Below, in pieces: positions 1-14,014 of a DNA stretch of 64,000 nucleotides. How positions within the stretch are numbered: position 1 is the first letter of the stretch; each line of letters begins with the position of its first letter. Position numbers and translations under genes: made by a program. Where the stretch lies: contig CAMPDV010000312.1 in the NCBI GenBank assembly GCA_946699065.1, positions 1-64,000 on the forward strand, given 5' to 3'. The stretch is from Loxodes magnus (lineage: Eukaryota > Ciliophora > Karyorelictea > Loxodida > Loxodidae). The notes below the pieces were generated by a model that was not told the DNA's origin, made no database searches, and saw only the letters and a program-made list of their open reading frames with translations.

Positions 1-3000
1 AAGCATACTCATTAAAACTGAATATCTATCTTCTTTTCTTACTTCACTTCTTCACTATTCTAAATACTTATTACTTCTCAAAGCATACTCTTTAAAACTG
101 AAATTCTATCTTCTTTTCTTACTTTACTTCTTCACTTTTCAAAATACTTATTACTTCTCAAAGCATACTCTTTAAAACTGAAATTCTATCTTTTTTTCTT
201 ACTTCACTTCTTCACTTTTCTAAACACTTATTACTTCTCAAAGCATACTCCTTAAAACTGAAATTCTATCTTCTTTTCTTACTTTACTTCTTCACTTTTC
301 AAAATACTTATTACTTCTCAAAGCATACTCCTTAAAACTGAAATTCTATTTTTTTTTCTTACTTTACTTCTTCACTTTTCAAAATACTTATTACTTCTCA
401 AAGCATACTCTTTAAAACTGAAATTCTATCTTTTTTTCTTACTTCACTTCTTCACTTTTCAAAATACTTATTACTTCTCAAAGCAAACTCCTTAAAACTG
501 AATATCTATCTTCTTTTCTTACTTTACTTCTTCACTTTTCTAAATACTTATTACTTCTCAAAACATACTCCTTAAAACTGAAATTCTATCTTCTTTTCTT
601 ACTTCACTTCTTCACTTTTAGAAATACTTATTACTTCTCAAAGCATAATACTTAAAACTGAAATTCTATCTTTTTTTCTTACTTTACTTCTTCACTTTTC
701 AAAATACTTATTACTTCTCAAAGCATACTCCTTAAAACTGAAATTCTATCTTCTTTTCTTACTTTACTTATTCACTTTTCAAAATACTTATTACTTCTCA
801 AAGCATACTCATTAAAACTGAAATTCTATCTTCTTTTCTTAATTCACTTCTTCACTTTTCAAAATACTTATTACTTCTCAAAGCATACTCCTTAAAACTG
901 AAATTCTATCTTCTTTTCTTACTTTACTTCTTCACTTTTCAAAATACTTATTACTTCTCAAAGCATACTCCTTAAAACTGAAATTCTATTTTTTTTTCTT
1001 ACTTTACTTCTTCACTTTTCAAAATACTTATTACTTCTCAAAGCAAACTCCTTAAAACTGAAATTCTATCTTCTTTTCTTACTTTACTTCTTCACTTTTC
1101 AAAATACTTATTACTTCTCAAAGCATACTCCTTAAAACTGAAATTCTTTCTTTTTTTCTTACTTTACTTCTTCACTTTTCAAAATACTTATTACTTCTCA
1201 AAGCATACTCCTTAAAACTGAAATTCTATCTTCTTTTCTTACTTCACTTCTTCACTTTTCTAAATACTTATGCCTTCTCAAAACATAATACTTAAAACTG
1301 AAATTCTATCTTTTTTTCTTACTTTACTTCTTCACTTTTCTAAATACTTATTACTTCTCAAAGCATACTCCTTAAAACTGAAATTCTATCTTCTTTTCTT
1401 ACTTTACTTCTTCACTTTTCAAAATACTTATTACTTCTCAAAGCATACTCCTTAAAACTGAAATTCTTTCTTCTTTTATTAATTTACTTCTTCACTTTTC
1501 AAAATACTTATTACTTCTCAAAGCATACTCATTAAAACTGAAATTCTATCTTCTTTTCTTACTTCACTTCTTCACTTTTCAAAATACTTATTACTTCTCA
1601 AAGCATACTCCTTAAAACTGAAATTCTATCTTCTTTTCTTACTTTACTTCTTCACTTTTCTAAATACTTATTACTTCTCAAAGCAAACTCTTTAAAACTG
1701 AAATTCTATCTTCTTTTCTTACTTTACTTCTTCACTTTTCAAAATACTTATTACTTCTCAAAGCATACTCCTTAAAACTGAAATTCTATCTTCTTTTCTT
1801 ACTTTACTTCTTCACTTTTCAAAATACTTATTACTTCTCAAAGCATACTCCTTAAAACTGAAATTCTATCTTCTTTTCTTACTTTACTTATTCACTTTTC
1901 AAAATACTTATTACTTCTCAAAGCATACTCATTAAAACTGAAATTCTATCTTCTTTTCTTACTTCACTTCTTCACTTTTCTAAATACTTATGCCTTCTCA
2001 AAACATAATACTTAAAACTGAAATTCTATCTTCTTTTCTTACTTTACTTATTCACTTTTCAAAATACTTATTACTTCTCAAAGCAAACTCCTTAAAACTG
2101 AAATTCTATCTTCTTTTCTTACTTTACTTATTCACTTTTCAAAATACTTATTACTTCTCAAAGCATACTCATTAAAACTGAAATTCTATCTTCTTTTCTT
2201 ACTTCACTTCTTCACTTTTCTAAATACTTATGCCTTCTCAAAACATAATACTTAAAACTGAAATTCTATCTTTTTTTCTTACTTTACTTCTTCACTTTTC
2301 AAAATACTTATTACTTCTCAAAGCATACTCCTTAAAACTGAAATTCTATCTTCTTTTCTTACTTTACTTATTCACTTTTCAAAATACTTATTACTTCTCA
2401 AAGCATACTCCTTAAAACTGAAATTCTATCTTCTTTTCTTACTTTACTTATTCACTTTTCAAAATACTTATTACTTCTCAAAGCATACTCATTAAAACTG
2501 AAATTCTATCTTCTTTTCTTACTTCACTTCTTCACTTTTCTAAATACTTATTACTTCTCAAAACATACTCCTTAAAACTGAAATTCTATCTTCTTTTCTT
2601 ACTTTACTTCTTCACTTTTCTAAATACTTATTACTTCTCAAAGCAAACTCTTTAAAACTGAAATTCTATCTTCTTTTCTTACTTTACTTCTTCACTTTTC
2701 AAAATACTTATTACTTCTCAAAGCATACTCCTTAAAACTGAAATTCTATCTTCTTTTCTTACTTTACTTCTTCACTTTTCAAAATACTTATTACTTCTCA
2801 AAGCATACTCCTTAAAACTGAAATTCTATCTTCTTTTCTTACTTTACTTCTTCACTTTTCTAAATACTTATGCCTTCTCAAAACATAATACTTAAAACTG
2901 AAATTCTATCTTTTTTTCTTACTTTACTTCTTCACTTTTCAAAATACTTATTACTTCTCAAAGCATACTCTTTAAAACTGAAATTCTTTCTTTTTTTCTT

Positions 3001-4160
3001 ACTTTACTTCTACACTTTTCTAAATACTTATTACTTCTCAAAACATAATACTTAAAACTGAAATTCTATCTTTTTTTCTTACTTTACTTCTTCACTTTTC
3101 AAAATACTTATTACTTCTCAAAGCATACTCATTAAAACTGAAATTCTATCTTCTTTTCTTACTTTACTTATTCACTTTTCAAAATACTTATTACTTCTCA
3201 AAGCATACTCATTAAAACTGAAATTCTATCTTCTTTTCTTACTTCACTTCTTCACTTTTCTAAATACTTATGCCTTCTCAAAACATAATACTTAAAACTG
3301 AAATTCTATCTTCTTTTCTTACTTTACTTCTTCACTTTTCAAAATACTTATTACTTCTCAAAGCATACTCCTTAAAACTGAAATTCTATCTTCTTTTCTT
3401 ACTTTACTTCTTCACTTTTCAAAATACTTATTACTTCTCAAAGCATACTCCTTAAAACTGAAATTCTATCTTCTTTTCTTACTTTACTTATTCACTTTTC
3501 AAAATACTTATTACTTCTCAAAGCATACTCCTTAAAACTGAAATTCTATCTTCTTTTCTTACTTTACTTCTTCACTTTTCAAAATACTTATTACTTCTCA
3601 AAGCATACTCATTAAAACTGAAATTCTATCTTCTTTTCTTACTTTACTTATTCACTTTTCAAAATACTTATTACTTCTCAAAGCATACTCATTAAAACTG
3701 AAATTCTATCTTCTTTTCTTACTTCACTTCTTCACTTTTCTAAATACTTATGCCTTCTCAAAACATAATACTTAAAACTGAAATTCTATCTTCTTTTCTT
3801 ACTTCACTTCTTCACTTTTCTAAATACTTATGCCTTCTCAAAACATAATACTTAAAACTGAAATTCTATCTTCTTTTCTTACTTTACTTATTCACTTTTC
3901 AAAATACTTATTACTTCTCAAAGCAAACTCCTTAAAACTGAAATTCTATCTTCTTTTCTTACTTTACTTCTTCACTTTTCAAAATACTTATTACTTCTCA
4001 AAGCCTACTCCTTAAAACTGAAATTCTATCTTTTTTTCTTACTTCACTTCTTCACTTTTAGAAATACTTATTACTTCTCAAAGCATACTCCTTAAAACTG
4101 AAATTCTATCTTCTTTTCTTACTTCACTTCTTCACTTTTAGAAATACTTATTACTTCTCA
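1..4160. repeat. Higher-order satellite block 1 (52 monomers)
   Basis: The order of variant monomers from about position 1 recurs from 4,161: the same AATATCTATC and TTCACTATTC variants open both blocks, and the TGCC-type monomers at 1,270/5,430, 1,990/6,150, 2,230/6,390 and 2,870/7,030 are all 4,160 bp apart. Small local differences exist, for example 1,561-1,840 against 5,721-6,000. The left boundary is set by the window edge. Confidence 0.8.
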
Positions 4161-7100
4161 AAGCAAACTCCTTAAAACTGAATATCTATCTTCTTTTCTT
4201 ACTTCACTTCTTCACTATTCTAAATACTTATTACTTCTCAAAGCATACTCTTTAAAACTGAAATTCTATCTTCTTTTCTTACTTTACTTCTTCACTTTTC
4301 AAAATACTTATTACTTCTCAAAGCATACTCTTTAAAACTGAAATTCTATCTTTTTTTCTTACTTCACTTCTTCACTTTTCTAAATACTTATTACTTCTCA
4401 AAGCATACTCCTTAAAACTGAAATTCTATCTTCTTTTCTTACTTTACTTCTTCACTTTTCAAAATACTTATTACTTCTCAAAGCATACTCCTTAAAACTG
4501 AAATTCTATTTTTTTTTCTTACTTTACTTCTTCACTTTTCAAAATACTTATTACTTCTCAAAGCATACTCTTTAAAACTGAAATTCTATCTTTTTTTCTT
4601 ACTTCACTTCTTCACTTTTCAAAATACTTATTACTTCTCAAAGCAAACTCCTTAAAACTGAATATCTATCTTCTTTTCTTACTTTACTTCTTCACTTTTC
4701 TAAATACTTATTACTTCTCAAAACATACTCCTTAAAACTGAAATTCTATCTTCTTTTCTTACTTCACTTCTTCACTTTTAGAAATACTTATTACTTCTCA
4801 AAGCATAATACTTAAAACTGAAATTCTATCTTTTTTTCTTACTTTACTTCTTCACTTTTCAAAATACTTATTACTTCTCAAAGCATACTCCTTAAAACTG
4901 AAATTCTATCTTCTTTTCTTACTTTACTTATTCACTTTTCAAAATACTTATTACTTCTCAAAGCATACTCATTAAAACTGAAATTCTATCTTCTTTTCTT
5001 AATTCACTTCTTCACTTTTCAAAATACTTATTACTTCTCAAAGCATACTCCTTAAAACTGAAATTCTATCTTCTTTTCTTACTTTACTTCTTCACTTTTC
5101 AAAATACTTATTACTTCTCAAAGCATACTCCTTAAAACTGAAATTCTATTTTTTTTTCTTACTTTACTTCTTCACTTTTCAAAATACTTATTACTTCTCA
5201 AAGCAAACTCCTTAAAACTGAAATTCTATCTTCTTTTCTTACTTTACTTCTTCACTTTTCAAAATACTTATTACTTCTCAAAGCATACTCCTTAAAACTG
5301 AAATTCTTTCTTTTTTTCTTACTTTACTTCTTCACTTTTCAAAATACTTATTACTTCTCAAAGCATACTCCTTAAAACTGAAATTCTATCTTCTTTTCTT
5401 ACTTCACTTCTTCACTTTTCTAAATACTTATGCCTTCTCAAAACATAATACTTAAAACTGAAATTCTATCTTTTTTTCTTACTTTACTTCTTCACTTTTC
5501 TAAATACTTATTACTTCTCAAAGCATACTCCTTAAAACTGAAATTCTATCTTCTTTTCTTACTTTACTTCTTCACTTTTCAAAATACTTATTACTTCTCA
5601 AAGCATACTCCTTAAAACTGAAATTCTTTCTTCTTTTATTAATTTACTTCTTCACTTTTCAAAATACTTATTACTTCTCAAAGCATACTCATTAAAACTG
5701 AAATTCTATCTTCTTTTCTTACTTCACTTCTTCACTTTTCTAAATACTTATTACTTCTCAAAACATACTCCTTAAAACTGAAATTCTATCTTCTTTTCTT
5801 ACTTTACTTCTTCACTTTTCTAAATACTTATTACTTCTCAAAGCAAACTCTTTAAAACTGAAATTCTATCTTCTTTTCTTACTTTACTTCTTCACTTTTC
5901 AAAATACTTATTACTTCTCAAAGCATACTCCTTAAAACTGAAATTCTATCTTCTTTTCTTACTTTACTTCTTCACTTTTCAAAATACTTATTACTTCTCA
6001 AAGCATACTCCTTAAAACTGAAATTCTATCTTCTTTTCTTACTTTACTTATTCACTTTTCAAAATACTTATTACTTCTCAAAGCATACTCATTAAAACTG
6101 AAATTCTATCTTCTTTTCTTACTTCACTTCTTCACTTTTCTAAATACTTATGCCTTCTCAAAACATAATACTTAAAACTGAAATTCTATCTTCTTTTCTT
6201 ACTTTACTTATTCACTTTTCAAAATACTTATTACTTCTCAAAGCAAACTCCTTAAAACTGAAATTCTATCTTCTTTTCTTACTTTACTTATTCACTTTTC
6301 AAAATACTTATTACTTCTCAAAGCATACTCATTAAAACTGAAATTCTATCTTCTTTTCTTACTTCACTTCTTCACTTTTCTAAATACTTATGCCTTCTCA
6401 AAACATAATACTTAAAACTGAAATTCTATCTTTTTTTCTTACTTTACTTCTTCACTTTTCAAAATACTTATTACTTCTCAAAGCATACTCCTTAAAACTG
6501 AAATTCTATCTTCTTTTCTTACTTTACTTATTCACTTTTCAAAATACTTATTACTTCTCAAAGCATACTCCTTAAAACTGAAATTCTATCTTCTTTTCTT
6601 ACTTTACTTATTCACTTTTCAAAATACTTATTACTTCTCAAAGCATACTCATTAAAACTGAAATTCTATCTTCTTTTCTTACTTCACTTCTTCACTTTTC
6701 TAAATACTTATTACTTCTCAAAACATACTCCTTAAAACTGAAATTCTATCTTCTTTTCTTACTTTACTTCTTCACTTTTCTAAATACTTATTACTTCTCA
6801 AAGCAAACTCTTTAAAACTGAAATTCTATCTTCTTTTCTTACTTTACTTCTTCACTTTTCAAAATACTTATTACTTCTCAAAGCATACTCCTTAAAACTG
6901 AAATTCTATCTTCTTTTCTTACTTTACTTCTTCACTTTTCAAAATACTTATTACTTCTCAAAGCATACTCCTTAAAACTGAAATTCTATCTTCTTTTCTT
7001 ACTTTACTTCTTCACTTTTCTAAATACTTATGCCTTCTCAAAACATAATACTTAAAACTGAAATTCTATCTTTTTTTCTTACTTTACTTCTTCACTTTTC

Positions 7101-7760
7101 AAAATACTTATTACTTCTCAAAGCATACTCTTTAAAACTGAAATTCTTTCTTTTTTTCTTACTTTACTTCTACACTTTTCTAAATACTTATTACTTCTCA
7201 AAACATAATACTTAAAACTGAAATTCTATCTTTTTTTCTTACTTTACTTCTTCACTTTTCAAAATACTTATTACTTCTCAAAGCATACTCATTAAAACTG
7301 AAATTCTATCTTCTTTTCTTACTTTACTTATTCACTTTTCAAAATACTTATTACTTCTCAAAGCATACTCATTAAAACTGAAATTCTATCTTCTTTTCTT
7401 ACTTCACTTCTTCACTTTTCTAAATACTTATGCCTTCTCAAAACATAATACTTAAAACTGAAATTCTATCTTCTTTTCTTACTTCACTTCTTCACTTTTC
7501 TAAATACTTATGCCTTCTCAAAACATAATACTTAAAACTGAAATTCTATCTTCTTTTCTTACTTTACTTATTCACTTTTCAAAATACTTATTACTTCTCA
7601 AAGCAAACTCCTTAAAACTGAAATTCTATCTTCTTTTCTTACTTTACTTCTTCACTTTTCAAAATACTTATTACTTCTCAAAGCATACTCCTTAAAACTG
7701 AAATTCTATCTTCTTTTCTTACTTCACTTCTTCACTTTTAGAAATACTTATTACTTCTCA
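4161..7760. repeat. Higher-order satellite block 2 (45 monomers)
   Basis: This block begins with the monomer carrying both AATATCTATC and TTCACTATTC. The same opening monomer is seen again at about 7,761, giving a 3,600-bp block. It is shorter than block 1 by seven monomers, as expected from unequal exchange in whole-monomer steps. From 7,761 to 12,535 a third, more rearranged block follows, which shares markers with this one at 3,600-bp spacing (5,430/9,030). Confidence 0.75.
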
Positions 7761-10700
7761 AAGCAAACTCCTTAAAACTGAATATCTATCTTCTTTTCTT
7801 ACTTCACTTCTTCACTATTCTAAATACTTATTACTTCTCAAAGCATACTCTTTAAAACTGAAATTCTATCTTCTTTTCTTACTTTACTTCTTCACTTTTC
7901 AAAATACTTATTACTTCTCAAAGCATACTCTTTAAAACTGAAATTCTATCTTTTTTTCTTACTTCACTTCTTCACTTTTCTAAATACTTATTACTTCTCA
8001 AAGCATACTCCTTAAAACTGAAATTCTATCTTCTTTTCTTACTTTACTTCTTCACTTTTCAAAATACTTATTACTTCTCAAAGCATACTCCTTAAAACTG
8101 AAATTCTATCTTCTTTTCTTACTTCACTTCTTCACTTTTCAAAATACTTATTACTTCTCAAAGCATACTCTTTAAAACTGAAATTCTATCTTTTTTTCTT
8201 ACTTCACTTCTTCACTTTTCAAAATACTTATTACTTCTCAAAGCAAACTCCTTAAAACTGAATATCTATCTTCTTTTCTTACTTTACTTCTTCACTTTTC
8301 TAAATACTTATTACTTCTCAAAACATACTCCTTAAAACTGAAATTCTATTTTTTTTTCTTACTTTACTTCTTCACTTTTCAAAATACTTATTACTTCTCA
8401 AAGCATAATACTTAAAACTGAAATTCTATCTTTTTTTCTTACTTTACTTCTTCACTTTTCAAAATACTTATTACTTCTCAAAGCATACTCCTTAAAACTG
8501 AAATTCTATCTTCTTTTCTTACTTTACTTATTCACTTTTCAAAATACTTATTACTTCTCAAAGCATACTCATTAAAACTGAAATTCTATCTTCTTTTCTT
8601 AATTCACTTCTTCACTTTTCAAAATACTTATTACTTCTCAAAGCATACTCCTTAAAACTGAAATTCTATCTTCTTTTCTTACTTTACTTCTTCACTTTTC
8701 AAAATACTTATTACTTCTCAAAGCATACTCCTTAAAACTGAAATTCTATCTTCTTTTCTTACTTCACTTCTTCACTTTTCTAAATACTTATTACTTCTCA
8801 AAGCAAACTCCTTAAAACTGAAATTCTATCTTCTTTTCTTACTTTACTTCTTCACTTTTCAAAATACTTATTACTTCTCAAAGCATACTCCTTAAAACTG
8901 AAATTCTTTCTTTTTTTCTTACTTTACTTCTTCACTTTTCAAAATACTTATTACTTCTCAAAGCATACTCCTTAAAACTGAAATTCTATCTTCTTTTCTT
9001 ACTTCACTTCTTCACTTTTCTAAATACTTATGCCTTCTCAAAACATAATACTTAAAACTGAAATTCTATCTTTTTTTCTTACTTTACTTCTTCACTTTTC
9101 TAAATACTTATTACTTCTCAAAGCATACTCCTTAAAACTGAAATTCTATCTTCTTTTCTTACTTTACTTCTTCACTTTTCAAAATACTTATTACTTCTCA
9201 AAGCATACTCCTTAAAACTGAAATTCTTTCTTCTTTTATTAATTTACTTCTTCACTTTTCTAAATACTTATTACTTCTCAAAGCATACTCATTAAAACTG
9301 AAATTCTATCTTCTTTTCTTACTTCACTTCTTCACTTTTCTAAATACTTATTACTTCTCAAAACATACTCCTTAAAACTGAAATTCTATCTTCTTTTCTT
9401 ACTTCACTTCTTCACTTTTCTAAATACTTATGCCTTCTCAAAACATAATACTTAAAACTGAAATTCTATCTTTTTTTCTTACTTTACTTCTTCACTTTTC
9501 AAAATACTTATTACTTCTCAAAGCATACTCATTAAAACTGAAATTCTATCTTCTTTTCTTACTTTACTTCTTCACTTTTCAAAATACTTATTACTTCTCA
9601 AAGCATACTCCTTAAAACTGAAATTCTATCTTCTTTTCTTACTTTACTTCTTCACTTTTCAAAATACTTATTACTTCTCAAAGCATACTCCTTAAAACTG
9701 AAATTCTATCTTCTTTTCTTACTTTACTTATTCACTTTTCAAAATACTTATTACTTCTCAAAGCATACTCATTAAAACTGAAATTCTATCTTCTTTTCTT
9801 ACTTCACTTCTTCACTTTTCTAAATACTTATGCCTTCTCAAAACATAATACTTAAAACTGAAATTCTATCTTCTTTTCTTACTTTACTTATTCACTTTTC
9901 AAAATACTTATTACTTCTCAAAGCATACTCCTTAAAACTGAAATTCTATCTTCTTTTCTTACTTTACTTATTCACTTTTCAAAATACTTATTACTTCTCA
10001 AAGCATACTCATTAAAACTGAAATTCTATCTTCTTTTCTTACTTCACTTCTTCACTTTTCTAAATACTTATGCCTTCTCAAAACATAATACTTAAAACTG
10101 AAATTCTATCTTTTTTTCTTACTTTACTTCTTCACTTTTCAAAATACTTATTACTTCTCAAAGCATACTCCTTAAAACTGAAATTCTATCTTCTTTTCTT
10201 ACTTTACTTATTCACTTTTCAAAATACTTATTACTTCTCAAAGCATACTCCTTAAAACTGAAATTCTATCTTCTTTTCTTACTTTACTTATTCACTTTTC
10301 AAAATACTTATTACTTCTCAAAGCATACTCATTAAAACTGAAATTCTATCTTCTTTTCTTACTTCACTTCTTCACTTTTCTAAATACTTATGCCTTCTCA
10401 AAGCATACTCCTTAAAACTGAAATTCTATCTTCTTTTCTTACTTTACTTATTCACTTTTCAAAATACTTATTACTTCTCAAAGCATACTCCTTAAAACTG
10501 AAATTCTATCTTCTTTTCTTACTTTACTTATTCACTTTTCAAAATACTTATTACTTCTCAAAGCATACTCCTTAAAACTGAAATTCTATCTTCTTTTCTT
10601 ACTTCACTTCTTCACTTTTCAAAATACTTATTACTTCTCAAAGCATACTCCTTAAAACTGAAATTCTATTTTTTTTTCTTACTTTACTTCTTCACTTTTC

Positions 10701-12535
10701 TAAATACTTATTACTTCTCAAAGCATACTCCTTAAAACTGAAATTCTATCTTCTTTTCTTACTTCACTTCTTCACTTTTCTAAATACTTATTACTTCTCA
10801 AAACATAATACTTAAAACTGAAATTCTATCTTCTTTTCTTACTTTACTTATTCACTTTTCAAAATACTTATTACTTCTCAAAGCATACTCATTAAAACTG
10901 AAATTCTATCTTCTTTTCTTACTTCACTTCTTCACTTTTCTAAATACTTATGCCTTCTCAAAACATAATACTTAAAACTGAAATTCTATCTTCTTTTCTT
11001 ACTTTACTTATTCACTTTTCAAAATACTTATTACTTCTCAAAGCATACTCCTTAAAACTGAAATTCTATCTTCTTTTCTTACTTTACTTATTCACTTTTC
11101 AAAATACTTATTACTTCTCAAAGCATACTCATTAAAACTGAAATTCTATCTTCTTTTCTTACTTCACTTCTTCACTTTTCTAAATACTTATGCCTTCTCA
11201 AAACATAATACTTAAAACTGAAATTCTATCTTTTTTTCTTACTTTACTTCTTCACTTTTCAAAATACTTATTACTTCTCAAAGCATACTCCTTAAAACTG
11301 AAATTCTATCTTTTTTTCTTACTTTACTTCTTCACTTTTCTAAATACTTATTACTTCTCAAAGCATACTCCTTAAAACTGAAATTCTATCTTCTTTTCTT
11401 ACTTTACTTCTTCACTTTTCAAAATACTTATTACTTCTCAAAGCATACTCCTTAAAACTGAAATTCTATCTTCTTTTCTTACTTTACTTATTCACTTTTC
11501 AAAATACTTATTACTTCTCAAAGCATACTCATTAAAACTGAAATTCTATCTTCTTTTCTTAATTCACTTCTTCACTTTTCAAAATACTTATTACTTCTCA
11601 AAGCATACTCCTTAAAACTGAAATTCTATCTTCTTTTCTTACTTTACTTATTCACTTTTCAAAATACTTATTACTTCTCAAAGCATACTCCTTAAAACTG
11701 AAATTCTATCTTCTTTTCTTACTTCACTTCTTCACTTTTCAAAATACTTATTACTTCTCAAAGCATACTCCTTAAAACTGAAATTCTATTTTTTTTTCTT
11801 ACTTTACTTCTTCACTTTTCTAAATACTTATTACTTCTCAAAGCATACTCCTTAAAACTGAAATTCTATCTTCTTTTCTTACTTTACTTCTTCACTTTTC
11901 AAAATACTTATTACTTCTCAAAGCATACTCCTTAAAACTGAAATTCTATCTTCTTTTCTTACTTCACTTCTTCACTTTTCTAAATACTTATGCCTTCTCA
12001 AAACATAATACTTAAAACTGAAATTCTATCTTCTTTTCTTACTTCACTTCTTCACTTTTCAAAATACTTATTACTTCTCAAAGCATACTCCTTAAAACTG
12101 TATATCTATCTTCTTTTCTTACTTTACTTCTTCACTTTTCAAAATACTTATTACTTCTCAAAGCAAACTCCTTAAAACTGAAATTCTATCTTCTTTTCTT
12201 ACTTTACTTCTTCACTTTTCAAAATACTTATTACTTCTCAAAGCCTACTCCTTAAAACTGAAATTCTATCTTTTTTTCTTACTTCACTTCTTCACTTTTA
12301 GAAATACTTATTACTTCTCAAAGCATACTCCTTAAAACTGAAATTCTATCTTCTTTTCTTACTTCACTTCTTCACTTTTCAAAATACTTATTACTTCTCA
12401 AAGCATACTCTTTAAAACTGAAATTCTATCTTTTTTTCTTACTTCACTTCTTCACTTTTCAAAATACTTATTACTTCTCAAAGCAAACTCCTTAAAACTG
12501 AATATCTATCTTCTTTTCTTACTTCACTTCTTCAC

Positions 12536-12780
12536 TTAAATGCTAACTTCTTTTATATGCTTACTACTTTAAACTGAAATTCTATCTTCTTTTCTTACTT
12601 TACTTCTTCACTTAAATACTAACTTTTTTTATTTGCTCACTACTTTAAACTGAAATTCTATCTTTTTTTCTTTCTTTACTTCTTTACTTAAATACTAACT
12701 TCTTTTATATGCTTACTCCTTAAAATTGAACTTCTATCTTCTATTCTTACTATACTTCTTCACTTTTGTAATATCTCAGA
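12536..12780. repeat. Degenerate edge of the satellite
   Basis: The 80-bp register is lost here. About three shorter units of roughly 65-75 bp keep the core TTTAAACTGAAATTCTATC and CTTACTTTACTTCTTCACTT but replace the rest with AAATACTAACTTCTTTTAT. Decay at the array margin is expected when homogenisation by unequal exchange is weakest at the edges. Confidence 0.8.
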
Positions 12781-13005
12781 TCATCTTTTTTTTTCAACAC
12801 TTCATTTTTTCTTTATTTTTTTTTATGTTCTTTTTTTTCTTTATTTCACGTGGAATTCAATCTATTTATTTATAATTTTTTATTATTAACTTTCATATTT
12901 TTAATAAAAATGTTCTTTTACTTCTTTTGTCGATTTTTTTTATTTTGCAAAAAATTATATTTTTACTTTTCTTATATTCTATTTTAAAGTTTTATGAATT
13001 TCGGA
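12781..13005. other. T-rich non-coding stretch
   Basis: Extremely T-rich on the plus strand, with long T runs. No protein motif, RNA gene or repeat unit was recognised on either strand. Confidence 0.5.
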
Positions 13006-13250
13006 CTGCAGCCACTTGTAGTTTACATTCTCAACACTGCCTTCATTTGATTTCGTGGATACCCTTTTGCATTAGAAAAGCAGCTGCCATTGAGTTCCAT
13101 TGCTATGAGCATTCAGGCTTCAACCCCTACCAGGAGTGGATAATCAAGAGGAAAGTGTTTTTTTGCAAAGGTTGACTTTTACTAAGGATTCTCACTTCAG
13201 GAAAGGAACTTTTTCCTAGCCATAAAACCAGAAAGTATGATTCAGAAGAT
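13006..13250. other. Relatively GC-rich island of unknown nature
   Basis: About 245 bp of near-balanced composition in a strongly AT-rich neighbourhood (for example the stretch around CCCCTACCAGGAGTGG). One plus-strand frame (12,927-13,175) is open in the standard code for 82 codons and is rich in Cys and His in its middle part, but the spacing matches no zinc-finger family I can name. Other frames are equally open under the reassigned code, so open length is not evidence. It may be a remnant exon or mobile-element piece. Confidence 0.3.
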
Positions 13251-13494
13251 CAATTTTACTCCAACCATCTTTTTATTTATCATTTCTTACTTTTCTTTGT
13301 ATATTTTTATTTTCTTTATTTTATCATTATTTTTGAAATATTTCTTCTAAGTATATTTATTTTTCATCTTTTATTAACTCTAAAAATCAAAATATTTCAT
13401 TACCCAAAATTCAAAAAAATTTGCACAACCCAAAATCATAACATTTCGAAACCAAAATCAAAAATTATATCATTCATCTTATTTAATCCTATTT

Positions 13495-13690
13495 TTTCTC
13501 AAAACCCTTTTATATTTTGAAATTTTTTTTGAAGATTTGTTTCTTTCTGACTTTTATCCATCCCGATTTCTCCCAGCTTGTTCCGTCCGAAAAAAGTCTT
13601 GCAGTGTAAAAAGCTGAGCAAAAAAACAAAATTAAATTTTTCACGATTTAGTGCTTTAAATACTCTTATTCGCCTTTCATTTAGCTCTAA
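13495..13690. repeat. Dispersed ~190-bp repeat, copy 1
   Basis: This pairs with 14,015-14,205. Both copies share CAAAA(C/T)CCTTTTATATTTT near the start, then a more GC-rich core with CTTGTTCCGTCC, then AGTGTAAAA(A/C)GCTGAGCAAAAAA. Similarity is partial, so this is an old duplication or two copies of a small dispersed element. In this copy, AGCTT just before the core and AAGCT just after it could pair as a short stem. No gene was recognised in it. Confidence 0.65.
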
Positions 13691-13729
13691 AAATTTAAAA
13701 ATACCAAAACCCAATTCTTAAAATTTTTA

Positions 13730-13995
13730 TCATGCACCAAAATCGAAAATTTTCAAATCAAAAAAAAAACAAAAACTTGCAAAACCAAAACTTAAATCTT
13801 CAAAACCAAAAACATAATCAAAAGTTTTCAAATCCAAAATCGGAAATTTTCAAAACCAAAATCAAAAAAATTCAAAATCAAAAAAATTCAAAATCAAAAT
13901 CAAAAAATTCAAAACCAATATAAAAAAAAATCAAAACCAATATAAAAAAAACAAAACAAAAATTAAAAAAAATAAAACCAAAATTAATAAAATAG
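13730..13995. repeat. Low-complexity CAAAACC/AAAATC tract
   Basis: Irregular runs of CAAAACCAAAATC, CAAAATC and AAAAAAC on the plus strand. The motif is too irregular for a telomere and has no constant period. It is open in frame for about 63 codons (N, Q, K only), which is a composition effect. Confidence 0.7.
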
Positions 13996-14014
13996 TATCA
14001 AATTTTTTTATTCA

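Larger units (their letters stand above)
1..12535. repeat. 80-bp AT-rich satellite array (about 157 copies)
   Basis: Head-to-tail 80-bp monomers run from the left edge to about 12,535 with almost no length change. A typical monomer starts AAGCATACTCCTTAAAACTG and ends TACTTATTACTTCTCA. Monomers differ by a handful of recurring substitutions: CATACTC/CAAACTC/CATAATA, TTACTTCTC/TGCCTTCTC, CTTTAC/CTTCAC, TTTTC/TTTTAG. The variants recur in the same order at larger spacing, so the array is built of higher-order blocks: monomer patterns at 1,270, 1,990, 2,230 and 2,870 reappear exactly 4,160 bp later, and the one at 5,430 reappears 3,600 bp later at 9,030. The unit is not a multiple of 3. The 61-codon open frames that start at the TGCC variant (ATGCCTTCTC) are by-products of the repeat, not genes. 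Function is not visible; centromeric, heterochromatic or eliminated DNA are all possible. Confidence 0.97.

Noticed and set aside
1270..12175. Repeated 61-codon open frames beginning M-P-S-Q in the satellite
   Set aside because: They come from one monomer variant with ATG and span two and a third 80-bp units. The unit is not a multiple of 3 and no codon-level constraint is visible.
13730..13995. Degenerate telomere (CCCCAAAA-like)
   Set aside because: C and A runs are irregular without a fixed repeat, so neither the C4A4/C4A2 nor the C3TA3 type fits.
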